Source of the DNA: Pseudopyrenochaeta lycopersici
Taxonomy: Eukaryota > Ascomycota > Dothideomycetes > Pleosporales > Pseudopyrenochaetaceae
NCBI GenBank assembly: GCA_003313425.1
Contig: NHZP01000016.1
Coordinates: 868,001 to 932,000, forward strand
Direction: 5' to 3'
Length of the DNA: 64,000 nt
The stretch's first letter is position 1. Each line of letters starts with the position of its first letter. Below the pieces are notes generated by a model that worked only from the letters and a program-made list of their open reading frames with translations, searched no databases and was not told the origin of the DNA. Below, one piece after another: positions 25,620 through 38,156 of the stretch. Both the position numbers and the translations under genes were made by a program.

Positions 25620-28600
25620 ATGCCGCCTAAATTCGTGCCTCGACAGCGAAAGCATAAGACTATTGCACGGCGAAAGCACGGCAATGGAGATGGGCCAATC
25701 GACGCCAATACTGCGGAAATACTCCCACAGGAGGAACGCGACCGGGCAGAGAAGAAGAATGCGTTGAAGGAAGACCTTCTGCGGGAAGCCACAGGCAAAA
25801 TCAGCGGAAAGAAGAAGAAGCGTCTTGACAAGTATATTGTACGTCTTAGGAAAGTTTAGAAGCATTCGCGACTTTCCGCGGGTGCTGAATGGTTTTGAAA
25901 ACCTTTCGGAAACAACTATGTGGCACTAATTATACATTCAGGACACGAAGTTGAAGAAGGAGGAAAATCTTGCATTGCTCAAAAAGCTTGCCTCACAGAA
26001 AGTCGATACCAGCCTATTTCAGAGCTCTAAAAAGCTTGGGAGCGGCGCAAACACCAAGAGAGAAACCTTGCGGCAGGCGTTGGCCGAGAGCAGGGCAGGA
26101 ATAGAAGTGGAAAAGAATGAAGGACTTCTATTGAAGAAACACGAGACGAAGGAGCTAGACTCTGAGAGCGGCTCTGACAGCGACACTGGGGTCGCAAACC
26201 TCCCGAAGCTAGCAGCAAAAAAAGCTCTTGCGTCGATTCCCAAATCGCGCAAACGAAGTCGATCGCCCTCAGAATCGGTCCAAGAAGATGATACTACTTC
26301 GTCGATCATAAAGCCCTCCACGGAAACATTACAAGCTCCGAAATTATTCGGAAGTGGGTTAAAGCGCCCGTTGGAGTTAGACGATTCAGGCAAGCCAGTC
26401 ATTGCTGTTCGAAAGCGCAGGAAAGGGAAAGATAAGCCGGTTGTCATAGAACAAGAGATAGAATGGGATGGCTTTAGCTCAGACGAGGGCGGTACTGACG
26501 CACCTGAGTCGTCCAGCACAGAATCAGAAGACTCCGATGGGGACGAAGAATTACAGGGCTCGGAGTCGGCGGACTCGGGAGATCTCGAAGAGAGCGAGGA
26601 AGATGAAAGTGAAGATGAGAGTGACACCAGCTTAGACGAAAATAGTAAAGTCGCCAGAAAAGAGAGAACTTCAGCATTCAAAGCCTGGGCAACGCAGCAA
26701 CGAAACGAAGCAGTCGGTTTTACTCCGACAAATAACCTCACTGTTGCGATGGCACCGAAACCTGCAAATTTCCAGCCTCGAGCACCCGAGCAAGATCCTC
26801 TTCCACCCGAACTCGCAACGTACACCGCGACCGATACAACAAGGAAGGCTTTCAGCGTCAATGTTTCAAGATCCGCAGAAATACAAGAAGCAAGACTACA
26901 ACTCCCAATTGTTGCAGAGGAGCAGAAGATAATGGAGGCGATACATAATAACGATGTAGTTGTGGTATGGGGCGCTACAGGTAGTGGTAAGACTACACAA
27001 GTACCACAGTTTCTATTTGAAGCGGGATATGGTGCAGCAGATGGGCCAACGCCTGGCATGATTGGAGTCACTCAGCCCCGACGGGTGGCTGCAGTTAGCA
27101 TGTCAAAACGTGTTGGCGACGAACTGAGCGACCATGGCCCCAAGGTAGCCTATCAAATTCGGTTCGATACCTCGACAAGCGCCAAAACCGCCATCAAGTT
27201 CATGACAGACGGAGTACTCCTGCGAGAGATCACACAAGATTTTGTTCTAACAAAGTACTCTGCCATCGTTATTGACGAGGCTCACGAACGCAGCGTAAAT
27301 ACAGATATCTTGATAGGCATGCTTAGCAGAATTGTTGATCTGCGGGCCCAACTAGCAAAGGACGATCCTAACAAAAAGCCCCTTAAACTTATCATCATGT
27401 CTGCTACACTGCGAATTTCCGACTTCACAGACAACAAGAGACTTTTCAGAGGTGAACCTCCACCACTGATCAAAGCTGAAGGTCGACAGTACACAGTCAC
27501 AAATCACTTTTCTCGCCGCACGCAGCGAGATTACACTGAGGAAATGTACCGCAAGGTGTGTAGAGGGCACCGCAAACTGCCAAAGGGTGGCATGCTTGTC
27601 TTCCTTACTGGCCAAAATGAAATATCGCACTTGGCGAAGCGATTAAAGCAAGCTTTCCCTTCCACACAAGGCCAAGATGCAAAGACTGGAAAAGTCTTGA
27701 TTTCCCCAGCAGAGACACCCTTAGAAGCAGAAGATATCGAGCTGGGTTCGAAAATTCAAGACTTTCAAGACGATGATGGGTCCGATTCAGAAGACTCTGT
27801 GATCATGGGTCTTGACAACGAAGACGACAAGGAATTCGAAATTGAGGACGAGAAGCCCGAGGAAATGGTCATGAATGTACATGTTCTCCCACTGTACTCG
27901 CAACTACCGACCAATCAACAGCTCCGTGTCTTCGAGCCACCTCCAGATGGCTCGCGTCTCATCATTCTCGCCACGAATGTTGCAGAAACCAGTTTGACCA
28001 TACCGGGTATTCGATATGTATTCGACTGCGGAAGAGCAAAAGAAAAAAAGTATGACCTCGTGACAGGTGTGCAGAGCTTCGATGTTGGTTGGATCAGCAA
28101 AGCTAGTGCGAATCAAAGGTCCGGTCGTGCAGGCCGTACTGGGCCCGGCCACTGTTATCGCCTATACTCATCCGCTGTGTTCGAGCGGGACTTCGAAGAG
28201 TATTCTGCTCCGGAGATTCTGAGGACCCCGCTTGAGGGCGTGGTCCTTCAGTTGAAAAGCATGGGCGCACCCGTCGTCAACTTTCCTTTCCCAACGCCGC
28301 CGAATCGCGAAAGCTTGCAAAGAGCTGAGAATCTCTTGTCATATTTAGGAGCACTGTCTTCTGACGGTAAAGTAACAAAGCTTGGTCACGAGCTCTCACT
28401 ATATCCACTAAATCCACGCTTTGCCCGTATGATCGCTATGGGTGTTGCGCAGGGCTTGACAGCGGAGACGATAGCACTTGTTGCCGCGCTTTCCGTGCCC
28501 GAACTCATCATTCCAGAAAACAAGCTTGGTCTGAGAGAGCCACCAAAAAATGCTGCCTCAGATATTCGCACCGAGCAGCACAACATTGAAGCTGAAGAAC

Positions 28601-29418
28601 GCTCCCGACTTAGAAAAGTCTATAACGCCGCTCAAGCGAAGTTAAGCATAAATGCAAAGCAAAGCGACTGCATTAAATCTAGTAATGCTGTATGCGCTTA
28701 CGCCTTCGAGCCAGATTCGCAGCGATTTTGCGAAGACATGTTTCTGAATGCAAAGGCAATGAACGAAGCAAGCCAGCTCCGCCATCAGCTAAGCAACATC
28801 GTTCGAGCACATCGGCCGACCGCCATTGGATCGTATCAATCTAAACTTCCTGCACCATCAGAGCGAAGTATCAATCTCCTTACGCAGATTTGCGCAGCGG
28901 GATTTATCGATCAAATTGCAATGCGCGCAGACCTTGCTCCCATACCACCTGAACTGCCGCGAAAACCGAAAACGGCTATTGACGTACCGTACATCACACT
29001 GTTTTCATCACAAAACGAACGGTCGGACGACCCGCATTCGCAATATGTGTTTTTGCACCCTTCATCCATTCTTGCGCGTACACCGCCGGCCAAAATGCCC
29101 GGGTACATCATATACAGTCATCTCCAACGTGCTGCACCTTCAACAATTCACGGTAGCAAAACACCAAAGACGCGACTGCACCCTCTTACGCCTATCACGA
29201 GGCCGCAGATTATCAATATTGCGCTCAACACGCCGTTACTACAAGCGAGCAAGCCGAAGGGCAAGATCGTAGAGTTGCCTGATAATAGGAGAGAATGCGA
29301 AGTTGAAATGAGCCTCATCGGTGAAAGTGGCAGCCAGGGCTGGGGGCTAGGTGTTAGGAGAGTCGTGCAACGCAAGGATACCGGCGGCCGATTTGTTGTT
29401 GAAAAGATCCTTGGATAG
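25620..29418 (+). CDS. ECM16: DEAH-box RNA helicase Ecm16/Dhr1 (DHX37 family)
   Basis: This nucleolar helicase removes U3 snoRNA from pre-rRNA during small-subunit biogenesis in yeast. Exons are 25620-25838 and 25942-29418 (1231 residues), close to the yeast length. The intron 25839-25941 splits KRLDKYI and DTKLKKEEN. An acidic/Ser region precedes the helicase core. Motifs: GATGSGKTTQ (about 416), TQPRRVAAVS, DEAH (about 517), SAT (about 559), ATNVAETSLTIPG and QRSGRAGRTGPG (about 797). HA2 and OB-fold regions follow. The start is MPPKFVPRQRKHKT, a basic N-terminus like those that contact the UTP14 cofactor in orthologues. An acidic insertion (SDSEDSVIMGLDNEDDKEFE) sits between the RecA domains, as in other DHX37 proteins. 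Confidence 0.96.
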
Positions 29419-29739
29419 AGGGCTTTGGATGCGTTACGCATCCTTACAGTTACTGAATGGCAATAATCAAGAGAGTTAGTATTGGCGGAGCTACATTGTG
29501 TGAAGCCCAACCTCGAGTAGTCGGGCATAGGGAATATGATTACCGAACAGTACAGTTGAATGCAAGGTACCCTGTATGCACAGAAGTTTCGTCATGCGCG
29601 ATCACTTTATGGAAATGTCTCGAGAGGATTAGGGACTGTTTCAACAGCGAGTTTCATAAATTCGCTGACGGTAGCTAGACTCCGCCTACATTACCACTGA
29701 CATCTAATGGCGACAATACCTGACAATTGTAGTTTTTGT
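29419..29739. other. Convergent 3' region, ECM16 / sugar transporter
   Basis: These 321 bases hold 3' untranslated sequence. I see no gene. Confidence 0.6.
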
Positions 29740-31419
29740 TCACTCTCTCGTCACAGTGCTCTCAGCCGTGACCTTCTCGTTCCTCAGTACACTCACCTCC
29801 TTCTCCTCTTCGATACTCTTCCGAGCCTCGGTATCAAGTGCCGCAACGCCCACAGACTTGTAACGCCTGAACTTGCGCGCTGGTAACTTCGCGTTGAACA
29901 TTTCATCGATCTCCTCAAGGGTGCGGTTCTTGACTTCGGGGAGGAAGAAGAACACCCACGTTGCTGCAATGACACACGATGGAAACCAAATAAAGCCATA
30001 TCGGGGACCCCAGTTGAGAGAGGCGGGGTTGATGAAATACGGTGCGGTAAAGGTAGTTAGCCAAGCGCCTGCGAAGCCTACAGCAGCCGCGAGGCCGAAT
30101 GTATGGGAACGTAGACGCTGTGTTGGTAGTTCGCCACCAGAGAGCCAGGCGTATGTGGCGATCATGCCATTGTAACTGAACATATAGATTCCCGTCAACC
30201 CAACAGTGACTTTTCCTGTAGATTTGGCACCAGGATTTCGGTGATATACGGTGGCGATGATTAACTGCAGGATGCCGCACACGAGGAGGCCGGTCATGAG
30301 GAGGATGCGGCGGTCTCCGAAACGCACGACGATGAAGGAGTTGACGATGAAGGCACAAATGCTGATTGCGGATAGGACGTTGGACATTGCGAAGGGGTCG
30401 CTGACCTTTGCCATTTGGAGGAAGTATGCTTTAAATGCTGTATGGTGTCAGTGAAATGATAAGGAGGCTTGGAAGATATGTACGCACCAATGATGAACAT
30501 GGAACCCGATGCGGCTTGGAGTGTAACGGCGCAGACTGCGAGTGTAGTTCGTCGGCGGTCTACCGGGTTGCGAAACATATCTACCCATCCTACTCCGGAG
30601 CTCAACTCCTTTTCTTTCTCAATCGCGGCGCGTATCTCCACTGCCTCTGCATGAGAGTCATGACCGGTCGGTCGCAGCCACTCGAGGGCCTTGACGCCTT
30701 CTTCAAAACGGCCTTGTAAGATGAGCCAGCGAGGTGATTCCGGAATGAACCAAATCGTGCAGATGATGATGAATGGGAACACATAGATAAGACCCAAAGG
30801 GATTAGATAGGCAGATTTGTCTGGTCGCTTTGCTGTGGCCCAGTCGACGATTGTTCCGATCAGGGTTCCAAAGGAGACGAAGAAGTTGAAGGCGGTCAAA
30901 AACACACCCCTCAGCTCGGCCGTGCTAGACTCTTGCAGATAAAGTTGCGCAAATGTCATAAAATATCCGTTGGCTAAGCCTATGACCAGACGTCCGACAT
31001 AGAGTGCTCCAATGCTCTCAGTGGTCATCATGATGATGTTGGCCACGAAGCAAGTAACACATGCAATGACCAGGCACATACGGCGTCCGATGCGAGATGA
31101 GGGAATACCAGCGGTACCAGAGCTAATGAACGCGCCTAGTGTCATTAGGGATGAGATCAATTGCTGCCTCTCTGTTGAGATATTCCATCCTGTAACGGAC
31201 TTGTTTGTTCGGTATCCAAAGACCTACACTGCGCGTTAGAAGAGATACTTGATAATTATACGGTGAGATGCTTTGTACCTGTAAGAAGCCCCGCATGGCC
31301 TGCAGTCCTCCAATCATACCGAAATCAAATCCATACTGGAACGGGCTCATGATGACAATCCCACAAGCAAGGAAGAGCCGCGAATGGCTACGCCATTGTA
31401 TTCCTTTGGTATCCGCCAT
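29740..31419 (-). CDS. MFS sugar transporter
   Basis: Exons are 31419-31279, 31223-30488 and 30437-29740 (524 residues). Introns are 31278-31224 and 30487-30438, and phases agree. Sugar-porter signatures: FQYGFDFGMIGGLQAM in helix 1, SSRIGRRMCLV (motif A), YVGRLVIGLANGYF in helix 4, PESPRWLILQGR ending the first half, and FLPEVKNRTLEEIDEMF (PET..RTLEEID-like) at the end of helix 12. It is a typical fungal hexose/disaccharide proton symporter at the plasma membrane. The substrate cannot be read; the LANGYF and TFAQLYLQE loop suggests the alpha-glucoside/quinate-related branch only loosely. The C-tail is charged and cytosolic. Confidence 0.92.
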
Positions 31420-33152
31420 TGTGATGTCGAAAGAAAGTAAGGATAGACCTTACATCAAACATTATTCCGACGCATGGGTCCCTTATACCTCACGCAGACT
31501 CGCAGCGTAGATCTTTGCCCAGGGTGGATGAATGCCGCAGGATTTACCCATCTGCCGACACACTATCGCCAAGGCCGTTTACAAGGCATGAGCGGTGACC
31601 CCACAAGCACAAGTGGAGCCATCTTGGCGACTTGTGCACTTTAGATGTGGGGAGGACTGTTTGGAAAGAGGGTAAGTATAACACATTTGTTTCCGCAAGT
31701 ATGGGCTTTGTATGGTCATTTGACCGAGAAGAGGCCGTAAATTAACTGTATATATTATATAAGGCTCTAGACGAGCATGACCGACCTTCAAGACCCCATT
31801 AGTTACTGTCTTCTGTATTATCGTCGACAACGTTGGGCATTCAGTTCTCTGACAAAATGTTCTGACCTCACAAGCCTAGAAGGAAAATCGGTACTTCACC
31901 CACGCACGGAATCATGAGACCGACGCATGGCAGCAGACTGAAATAGGAACACGGACAACGAGTTTCGGGGAAAAGAGGGTCAGTGTTGTTGGGGAAGTAC
32001 GGGGTGCAGATTAAGCGCTGGTACCAAGTGTGGGTCGGCATCGCTTCCGGCGGGGAATGAAAGCTTGTCTGCATCTCATAACTGGCGGTCGACACATTAT
32101 ACCATCTTACTCCCGCCCTGATTTCCTCGAACATTTCTGAATATAGTGATCGTAAATTATGGCTGCCGTCTGCTCGGGTAAGTCATTCCTAGAGCTGGAA
32201 AACTATGTAAAGAGAAGGAAACAGCAAACGCGAAGGTGGCGTGTGACAGCAGCGCTGTAATGTATAGAGGAAAAGGCCATGTAAAATGCCTGCAAGCACT
32301 GCATGAAGGGAAGAAATATTGCTATTATGCTTCTGTACTTCGCGCATATTGATGAATTAAATAGAGAAGTTAACAGGAGTGATGATGAATTACTTAGGTT
32401 TCATGGCCGAATTTGCAAGCAAAGTCAACGAAAGACAACTGCGATGATGACGGCAGTGCCGACCCTCAAAGAGACTCCAACCCTTCTTTCGGTGACCCGT
32501 AATGGGGGTTGAGATTTCAACCACTCAAATCCAGCCATGGCAGGCCTCTACGTCCACATCATCACTCCGGTTCTCAACAGCATCACTCGTATATGACAGT
32601 ACTCTTGAGCTACCAAAAGCTCCACCGAGGAAACCGCAGGAGCGACTTTGCGAAATGCTCATGACATTGAGCTTGAACTAGCGCCAACCATGCTATTCAA
32701 CGCATTACCGTGTTCACCGTTTTCAGGATAAGCAATCCTTAAGGACTGAGCGACAAGGTGAAGACGAGCCCTTGGAGGGGTGGGAGCGACGAGCATACAA
32801 CACGGCCACAAGTGAAGCTACTGTTAATGTCAGCAGGATAGCGCGAAGACTGCAACGTGAACACTGAATGGGTCTTTAAGATGCAGTCAACCAATAATGT
32901 TCCAAAGGCAAGGATTAGATTCTATGGTGAGGGTTCACCACTGGTGAAGATGGCAGTAACAAACAGAGAGCACCCATTTTGACACAAACTCTCCGGCAAG
33001 CCCCACTCCAACATCGCGACACCCAAAGTTACTTTCTACCGTTCTGTTGCTGTTGCTCTCATCTAAGTCCGACATTTCCCATTTCGCCAAAAGCTCGCCA
33101 CGACTTCTCTACTCAAGCAACCTATCAAACTTAATGTACTGTCACAACGGCC
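31420..33152. other. Divergent intergenic region, 1.7 kb
   Basis: It lies between the sugar transporter start and the sulfotransferase-like start. A palindromic A/T element (TATATATTATATAA, about 31749-31762) lies 330 bases upstream of the transporter ATG. No frame here resembles a gene. Confidence 0.45.
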
Positions 33153-34470
33153 ATGCCTGCTCTGGTCACCACTACACCTCCATCTGCCGCTCCTACAACC
33201 ACCAATACTAGATTTGGTACCAGTACTACTCGACTTATTGATCGCGATACAAGCAAATTCCGGTCCATCAAGAAAGTCATTGTTGTCGGGCGGTCTATCG
33301 CTGGTACTGACAGTGAGTACATTCGACACTCTAATCACCCGTAAAATAATTCATGTCGCAGCCATTGCTGAGGCTCTTAAAATCCTTAACTTCAAGGTGT
33401 ATGACTTCAAGGCCGCGAGCGACCGGCATAAGCGCGACTTCCCTCTCTGGGTCGAGGCAGCCCGTCTTCGCAATGAGGGCAAGCCATACAACCAGTCCGA
33501 CTACGACAAGGTTATTGGAGATCATAACGCCCTTATCGGTGCACCTACTACCTTCTTCGATCACGACTTCGTCAAGCTGTATCCAAGCGTTAAAGTCATT
33601 ATGGTAACTGGCGAGCCTGACAACGACACTATTCACACCTTCTTCCACTACCTCCGCATGTTCGCGATCAAGAAGATCATTGCTCGAATTGACCCCGAGT
33701 TTTTTGGTAATGTTTCTGCCTTCCTCAAGCTTGCTTGGAAAGCCAACCCTGATCACCAAGCTATCCGTGAAACTGTCCACGCAAGCAACTTCCTCGAGAT
33801 CGAGAATTTTTATAATTGGAAGCCACTCTGTGACTTCCTCAAGGTTCAGGAGCCGAAACAGCCAACCCCTCTGATGCAAACAAATACTACTGCAACTGAA
33901 CTTTCGCGGCGTCCGCTGCGGCTCCTCTATAAAGTAGTGGACTTACATGGTATGAACATCCTTCGAGTTCTCTCTGGCGTCTGCATTGCAGTCAGTGTAT
34001 TCCTTGTCGTCAACCAGATTGTCGAGGACGTTCGGGGAGTATCAATGTTGGGGATCGGTATCTGCACTCTTTTCGCAGCGTGGCACTTTACGAGGCGTAC
34101 GGGTTCTAGGGCACTCGAGCCCTCAAACGAGATCGTCTCCGTGCAGAAGCAGGTCACCGTTGGCCTGCAGCCGCAGTCGCATCAAAGCAATCGTTACAAC
34201 AAGAGCAAGCATAGTCGTATCTATCGAAACGATCAGAGTCAAGCACGGTCCCAACAAGGAAGGCGCCCTCCTCCTCCCACTCTGCCAGGCTGGGGCAACG
34301 TCCAGGCAGACATCTACAAGGATGACGTCGCCAAGTACGAAGAGAGGATGGCCACGACGAAGGAATTTGCAAGCCAACGATTGGTTTTCAATCACGTCCA
34401 TAAAGAGACTGCACGCAATCATGATGGCTCGTGTAAGGTCATGGCGGTCAAGGAGGAGAGACTGGAGTAG
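33153..34470 (+). CDS. Sulfotransferase-like P-loop protein with membrane tail
   Basis: Exons are 33153-33312 and 33362-34470 (422 residues). The intron 33313-33361 has a CTAAT branch and joins SIAGTD to TIAEALKIL. The layout matches the fungal sulfotransferase-like family: a beta-strand/P-loop (KVIVVGRSIAGTDTIAEAL), KVYDF, then YDKVIGDHNALIGAPTTFF, YPSVKVIMVTGEPD and a C-terminal W-rich FYNWKPLCDFL. The usual 5'-phosphosulfate loop (PRTGT-like) is replaced by RSIAGTD, so PAPS binding is doubtful. Two hydrophobic helices (about 267-290 and 297-315) follow, and a basic Gln/Arg-rich tail with PPPPTLPGWG. Possibly a membrane-anchored, catalytically altered member. Family membership is moderate; function unknown. 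Confidence 0.72.
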
Positions 34471-34901
34471 GTGGAAAGCCTGATTGCTGACAATCCGGAA
34501 TGATGGTAACACGATAGCTTATATATACGGTATAGCTTTTGTCGTCATCATACCCGTGGTGATTTCTCAAATGATATAATTATCAATGAATGAGAATATG
34601 AAATCCCACGAGAGCTTCTCGCTAGCCATAACTACTCACATTGTTTCATTGAAGCATCAACCACATGCCATGAATACCCAAACTATTTGAATATCTAGTG
34701 CAACAGAACAAAACAACTGTATCTAAGCATAAAAACATGTTTATTAAGCTTCTCATAGTAATAATCCGAGGGATTTCAGGCTACTTTCTGTAAATAGTAA
34801 AGTTCAAGTGATACAGTTTAAGAAAAAGTCGCCAACTGCGTATATCCGAACAACCACGCTAGTGACACCATGCCACTCCACACCAATATGCAGCGAGTGA
34901 G
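34471..34901. other. Intergenic, 0.43 kb
   Basis: It holds A/T-rich 3' sequence of the sulfotransferase-like gene and the short promoter of the methyltransferase gene. Nothing else was seen. Confidence 0.5.
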
Positions 34902-36167
34902 ATGCCACGCATCCCAACGTCACTTCTCCGCAGGGCCCATACGATAGATCCGTTCCTTCCGCCTCTTCTCGCACCGTGTCGCGACCTCCACGCTGCGCAG
35001 AACGAGTTGCGATGGCTTCGCCAGCACGTCGAAAAAGTCGCGAAAACGCGTCGCGCCAAAGGGGATACGCTGGCTGAGGGCGCGTTATTGAGACAATTGG
35101 TCAAAGAAAGAGCATCTGGAAAGCCACTACAATATATACTCGGGACGGAATACTTTGGGGATCTTGAAATTAAGTGCAGGCCTGGTGTTTTAATCCCTAG
35201 GTGCGACAACCTTGAGATCCGAGTGAACAATGACTAAACTAATAGCGTCAACAGACCAGATACAGCGGCTTCGATCACAAACCTTGTTAGACTCCTTCGC
35301 AATGCGCAAAACTTGCCTCCCGAACTTCGCGTCCTAGACCTGTGTACAGGCACCGGCTGTATCCCCCTCCTCTTCCAGCACGAGTTAGCTGCCGCTCGCA
35401 AAGACATCAACCTTCGCGTATTGGGTGTGGACGTTTCCGACAAAGCTTTAAATCTGGCAGACCATAACCTACAAAAGGTGCGCAGGAGTGTGCAATCTAC
35501 CAAAAAGGACAACATTAGGTTCATAAAGGCGGACGTTTTAGTCAATCCCTTTGCAGACCTGAGAGGAGGACCTCTGCCGTTGAAGGCTGCGCTCAATTAC
35601 AAACGCCAACCGCCATTCTGGGACATACTCATTTCGAATCCGCCATACATCTCGCCAACAGCGTATTGGAAGACAACGACACGCTCCGTTCGCGGCTTCG
35701 AGCCAAAACTCGCCCTTGTTCCACCGTCTAACGTGAGCCAAACGGACATGGAGCAAGGCGACAAATTCTACCCACGCCTGATCCAAACCGCGCTAGATGT
35801 TGAAGCCAAGGTTGTGTTACTCGAAGTTGCAGATCTGGAGCAAGCGTTGCGTGTGGCGCAAGGCGTGCGAAGTTTAGATTCCTTCGATGGCATCGAGATA
35901 TGGAGAGAGCAGCCTGACGCTACGCAACATGATTCCACAAGCGTAGATGGGTTTTCCGTCGTTGGCGAAGGCAATGCTCGCTCTGTCATTTGCTGGCGAG
36001 GTGTAGGAGCTCCTTGGCTTGGTAAAGAAATAGCAACCACGTCACAAACCGAAGACGCGCAACAATCGTTTTGGAGTTCGAACAAAGACCACCTCCTGAG
36101 GAAGATCCCTCGAACTAATGGCTTGTGCCCCACCGAGCCTTATTTCGACAAGACCGCACTGTCATAG
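34902..36167 (+). CDS. MTQ1: Release-factor glutamine N5-methyltransferase (HemK/PrmC, Mtq1 type)
   Basis: This enzyme methylates the Gln of the GGQ motif of the mitochondrial release factor, using S-adenosylmethionine. Exons are 34902-35200 and 35255-36167 (403 residues). The intron 35201-35254 splits an Arg codon to give GVLIPRPDTAASI. Motifs: GKPLQYILGTEYFG (N-terminal domain), VLDLCTGTGCIPLL (SAM loop), LGVDVS, and the catalytic NPPY in DILISNPPYIS. The N-terminus is Arg-rich without acids over about 15 residues (PRIPTSLLRRAH), which suits mitochondrial targeting. The C-terminal 60 residues go beyond the bacterial enzyme and end WRGVGAPW plus a polar tail. Confidence 0.92.
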
Positions 36168-36911
36168 TCTCTACCACATGTCTTTGTCGTTGTTGCGTCT
36201 GATCAACAAGTCCACCTTGAAAGAAAGGCTAAGGCCGCTTGACCACCAGACAGATGCGGCTTAAAGTGCTGTGGTGTGCTATACTAAAAGCGATGATGGA
36301 TTGGCTACAACACCGAAGACGTCGTATGCTGGTCTTGTTGTTTAAAGCTAGATAGCAGTGCGAACGTTTTGTGTCATTTACGAAGTCTGATACGTATGGT
36401 TCCGTGGATGTTTAGTAACTTCATCCAGTACTGTCTCTCTTTCCCGCTCTACTTGATTCTTTGCATCTCTGTTTACTAGAAAGAGTTCGAGTTGAAGAGA
36501 AGCGATCAATCTGTTGGATTTCGGGGCGCCCCCGCCATTGCGTGCTTCACTATGCGCGTTAAACCCTTGCGAATTCTCTCTTCTTACTTTTTTTTCTGTA
36601 AATTCATCTGCTGCAATGCTAAACGTCACCTATTCAAGCCTAATAGCATCGAGAGATTCACATAATCTCGCTACTTCATTTGTACTACGGTTCACATTAG
36701 GCTCGACCTATTCGAAGGCAGTGGCCCAGGATGCAGGAAGTTTAGGCAGCAACACAACCTGACATATCGATTGCAAAACTTTCGGTTTTAATGATTCACA
36801 CGGACGCTGTATGTGGGTTGATTATGTGATAAGGAAGACTGTGCGTCTGAACAGTAAGGCACCAATGCCACGTAACGACAGGTCACGACCATGATATCCC
36901 TCTTTGAGCAT
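36168..36911. other. Convergent intergenic region
   Basis: These 744 bases lie between the 3' ends of the methyltransferase (plus) and GH5 (minus) genes. Overlapping frames of about 80 codons on both strands (36378-36762) have no family resemblance and are left out. Confidence 0.5.
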
Positions 36912-38156
36912 CTACGGACCCTGAGTCTGCTGAAACAACGGCGCAATGACGTTCTTCACAGCCGGATTCCGCCAGGCAGTCCAATCTGTATTCAGCAAAC
37001 CCCATGGCTCGTCCTTGTCAATTTGGCCGTCACGGACATAATAGTTCCCTTGAACAGCCCACAGCGCCCAATCACCATCATTCCCGCTCACGTATTCGAC
37101 TAAACACTTAATATAGTTGTACTCATCCTCGCTCCCAATACCATTTCGCTCTGGAGGGCCTCCCGTCATCCCAAATCCAAACTCAGAGAGCCAGAGTGGA
37201 CCAGTGTAGGCCTGATTCTGTTGAAGTAGGAAGCCAGTGAACCCGCCTATAAGCGTCTTCCATATGGCGCAATTCTTGAATGACGCGATCCAAGGCGGAC
37301 TAAAAGTGTATTGGTGCCACTCCCAGACGATTTTGTTTCCGAATGGCGATCGATCGAGTGGCCTGGAGCGTAGAAAGCTTGCGTCCGTCGAACTGAGTGT
37401 ACCGCCTATTGCGATGAGTAGATCTGGATTGGCATCGTGTACAGCCTTTGCACCTTGTACAATGTAGGTATACCAATCATCTCTGTTCTGCAGTACAGGT
37501 GTCTCGCGGATCTCATTGCGCAGCCCTATACCAGCAATCGCGGGGTGCGCAATTGCAAGTTTGGCCATCTCAGCTAACCCCGTTTTCCAATTCTCAGTGT
37601 TGAAGAAGCGTTGGTTCGCTGCTAGATAGGGCACGCCTTTGTCCCACCAACCGTTACCGTCTTCAAGGTTGCAGCACCAGGACGCTTTGCTAACGTGGTT
37701 GTCAAGCATAACACGGATGTTGCGCGCACCCAGTGCATCAACTACCGTTCCAAAAGCCTCGCCGAGAGAAGCATTCTCGATCCAAGGGTTCTTGGATATG
37801 ACACGGTTCCAGAGATCTCCCACAGCTCCCGAGTCCGCGCCCGTTCGCGCAGCTAGCGTGCCAAACGACTCGCGTACTTTGCTGTCTTTCGAAAGGGCCA
37901 TATCGATACTGAACGTCAGACGTACGCAATTGAACCCCGAATCAGAAATGATACGACTAATAGCTTCAACGGAATTGTGCTGCAGCCCTTCGGGTATATT
38001 GGCTTCCATATGTCCAGCCCAATTGATGCATTTTAGCTTGAATCTCTTGTTGTTCGAGTCGAGGATCCATCGTGAGGAGGTGTGAAGCGGCTGTAATTGC
38101 GCTAAAACAAGGTTGAAGCTAAAGATGAGGATGCTTGTGAGGATTGTCGGCTGCAT
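36912..38156 (-). CDS. Secreted glycoside hydrolase family 5 enzyme
   Basis: Single exon, 414 residues. A signal peptide is visible (MQPTILTSILIFSFNLVLAQ, cut near residue 19-20). The GH5 framework is present: NWAGHMEANIPEGL (strand 1), NCVRLTF, RNIRVMLDNH, the acid/base Glu in GIGLRNEIRE (E215), the His-Tyr pair in WEWHQYTF (H281, Y283), and the nucleophile Glu in LWLSEFGFG (E325). The spacing of the two Glu fits a retaining (beta/alpha)8 glycosidase. No carbohydrate-binding module is attached. The substrate is not determinable; the sequence is of the fungal cellulase-like subgroup rather than classic endoglucanase EglA/B. It is transcribed toward the methyltransferase gene. Confidence 0.92.
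   Translation of the reverse strand: MQPTILTSILIFSFNLVLAQLQPLHTSSRWILDSNNKRFKLKCINWAGHMEANIPEGLQHNSVEAISRIISDSGFNCVRLTFSIDMALSKDSKVRESFGTLAARTGADSGAVGDLWNRVISKNPWIENASLGEAFGTVVDALGARNIRVMLDNHVSKASWCCNLEDGNGWWDKGVPYLAANQRFFNTENWKTGLAEMAKLAIAHPAIAGIGLRNEIRETPVLQNRDDWYTYIVQGAKAVHDANPDLLIAIGGTLSSTDASFLRSRPLDRSPFGNKIVWEWHQYTFSPPWIASFKNCAIWKTLIGGFTGFLLQQNQAYTGPLWLSEFGFGMTGGPPERNGIGSEDEYNYIKCLVEYVSGNDGDWALWAVQGNYYVRDGQIDKDEPWGLLNTDWTAWRNPAVKNVIAPLFQQTQGP

Noticed and set aside
26019..27071. 350-codon open frame on the minus strand inside ECM16
   Set aside because: It is a Ser/Ala/Val-biased mirror of the acidic and Ser-rich coding region of the helicase; no family resemblance.
33331..33879. 182-codon antisense frame in the sulfotransferase-like gene
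   Set aside because: Codon-mirror artefact of a well-supported plus-strand gene.
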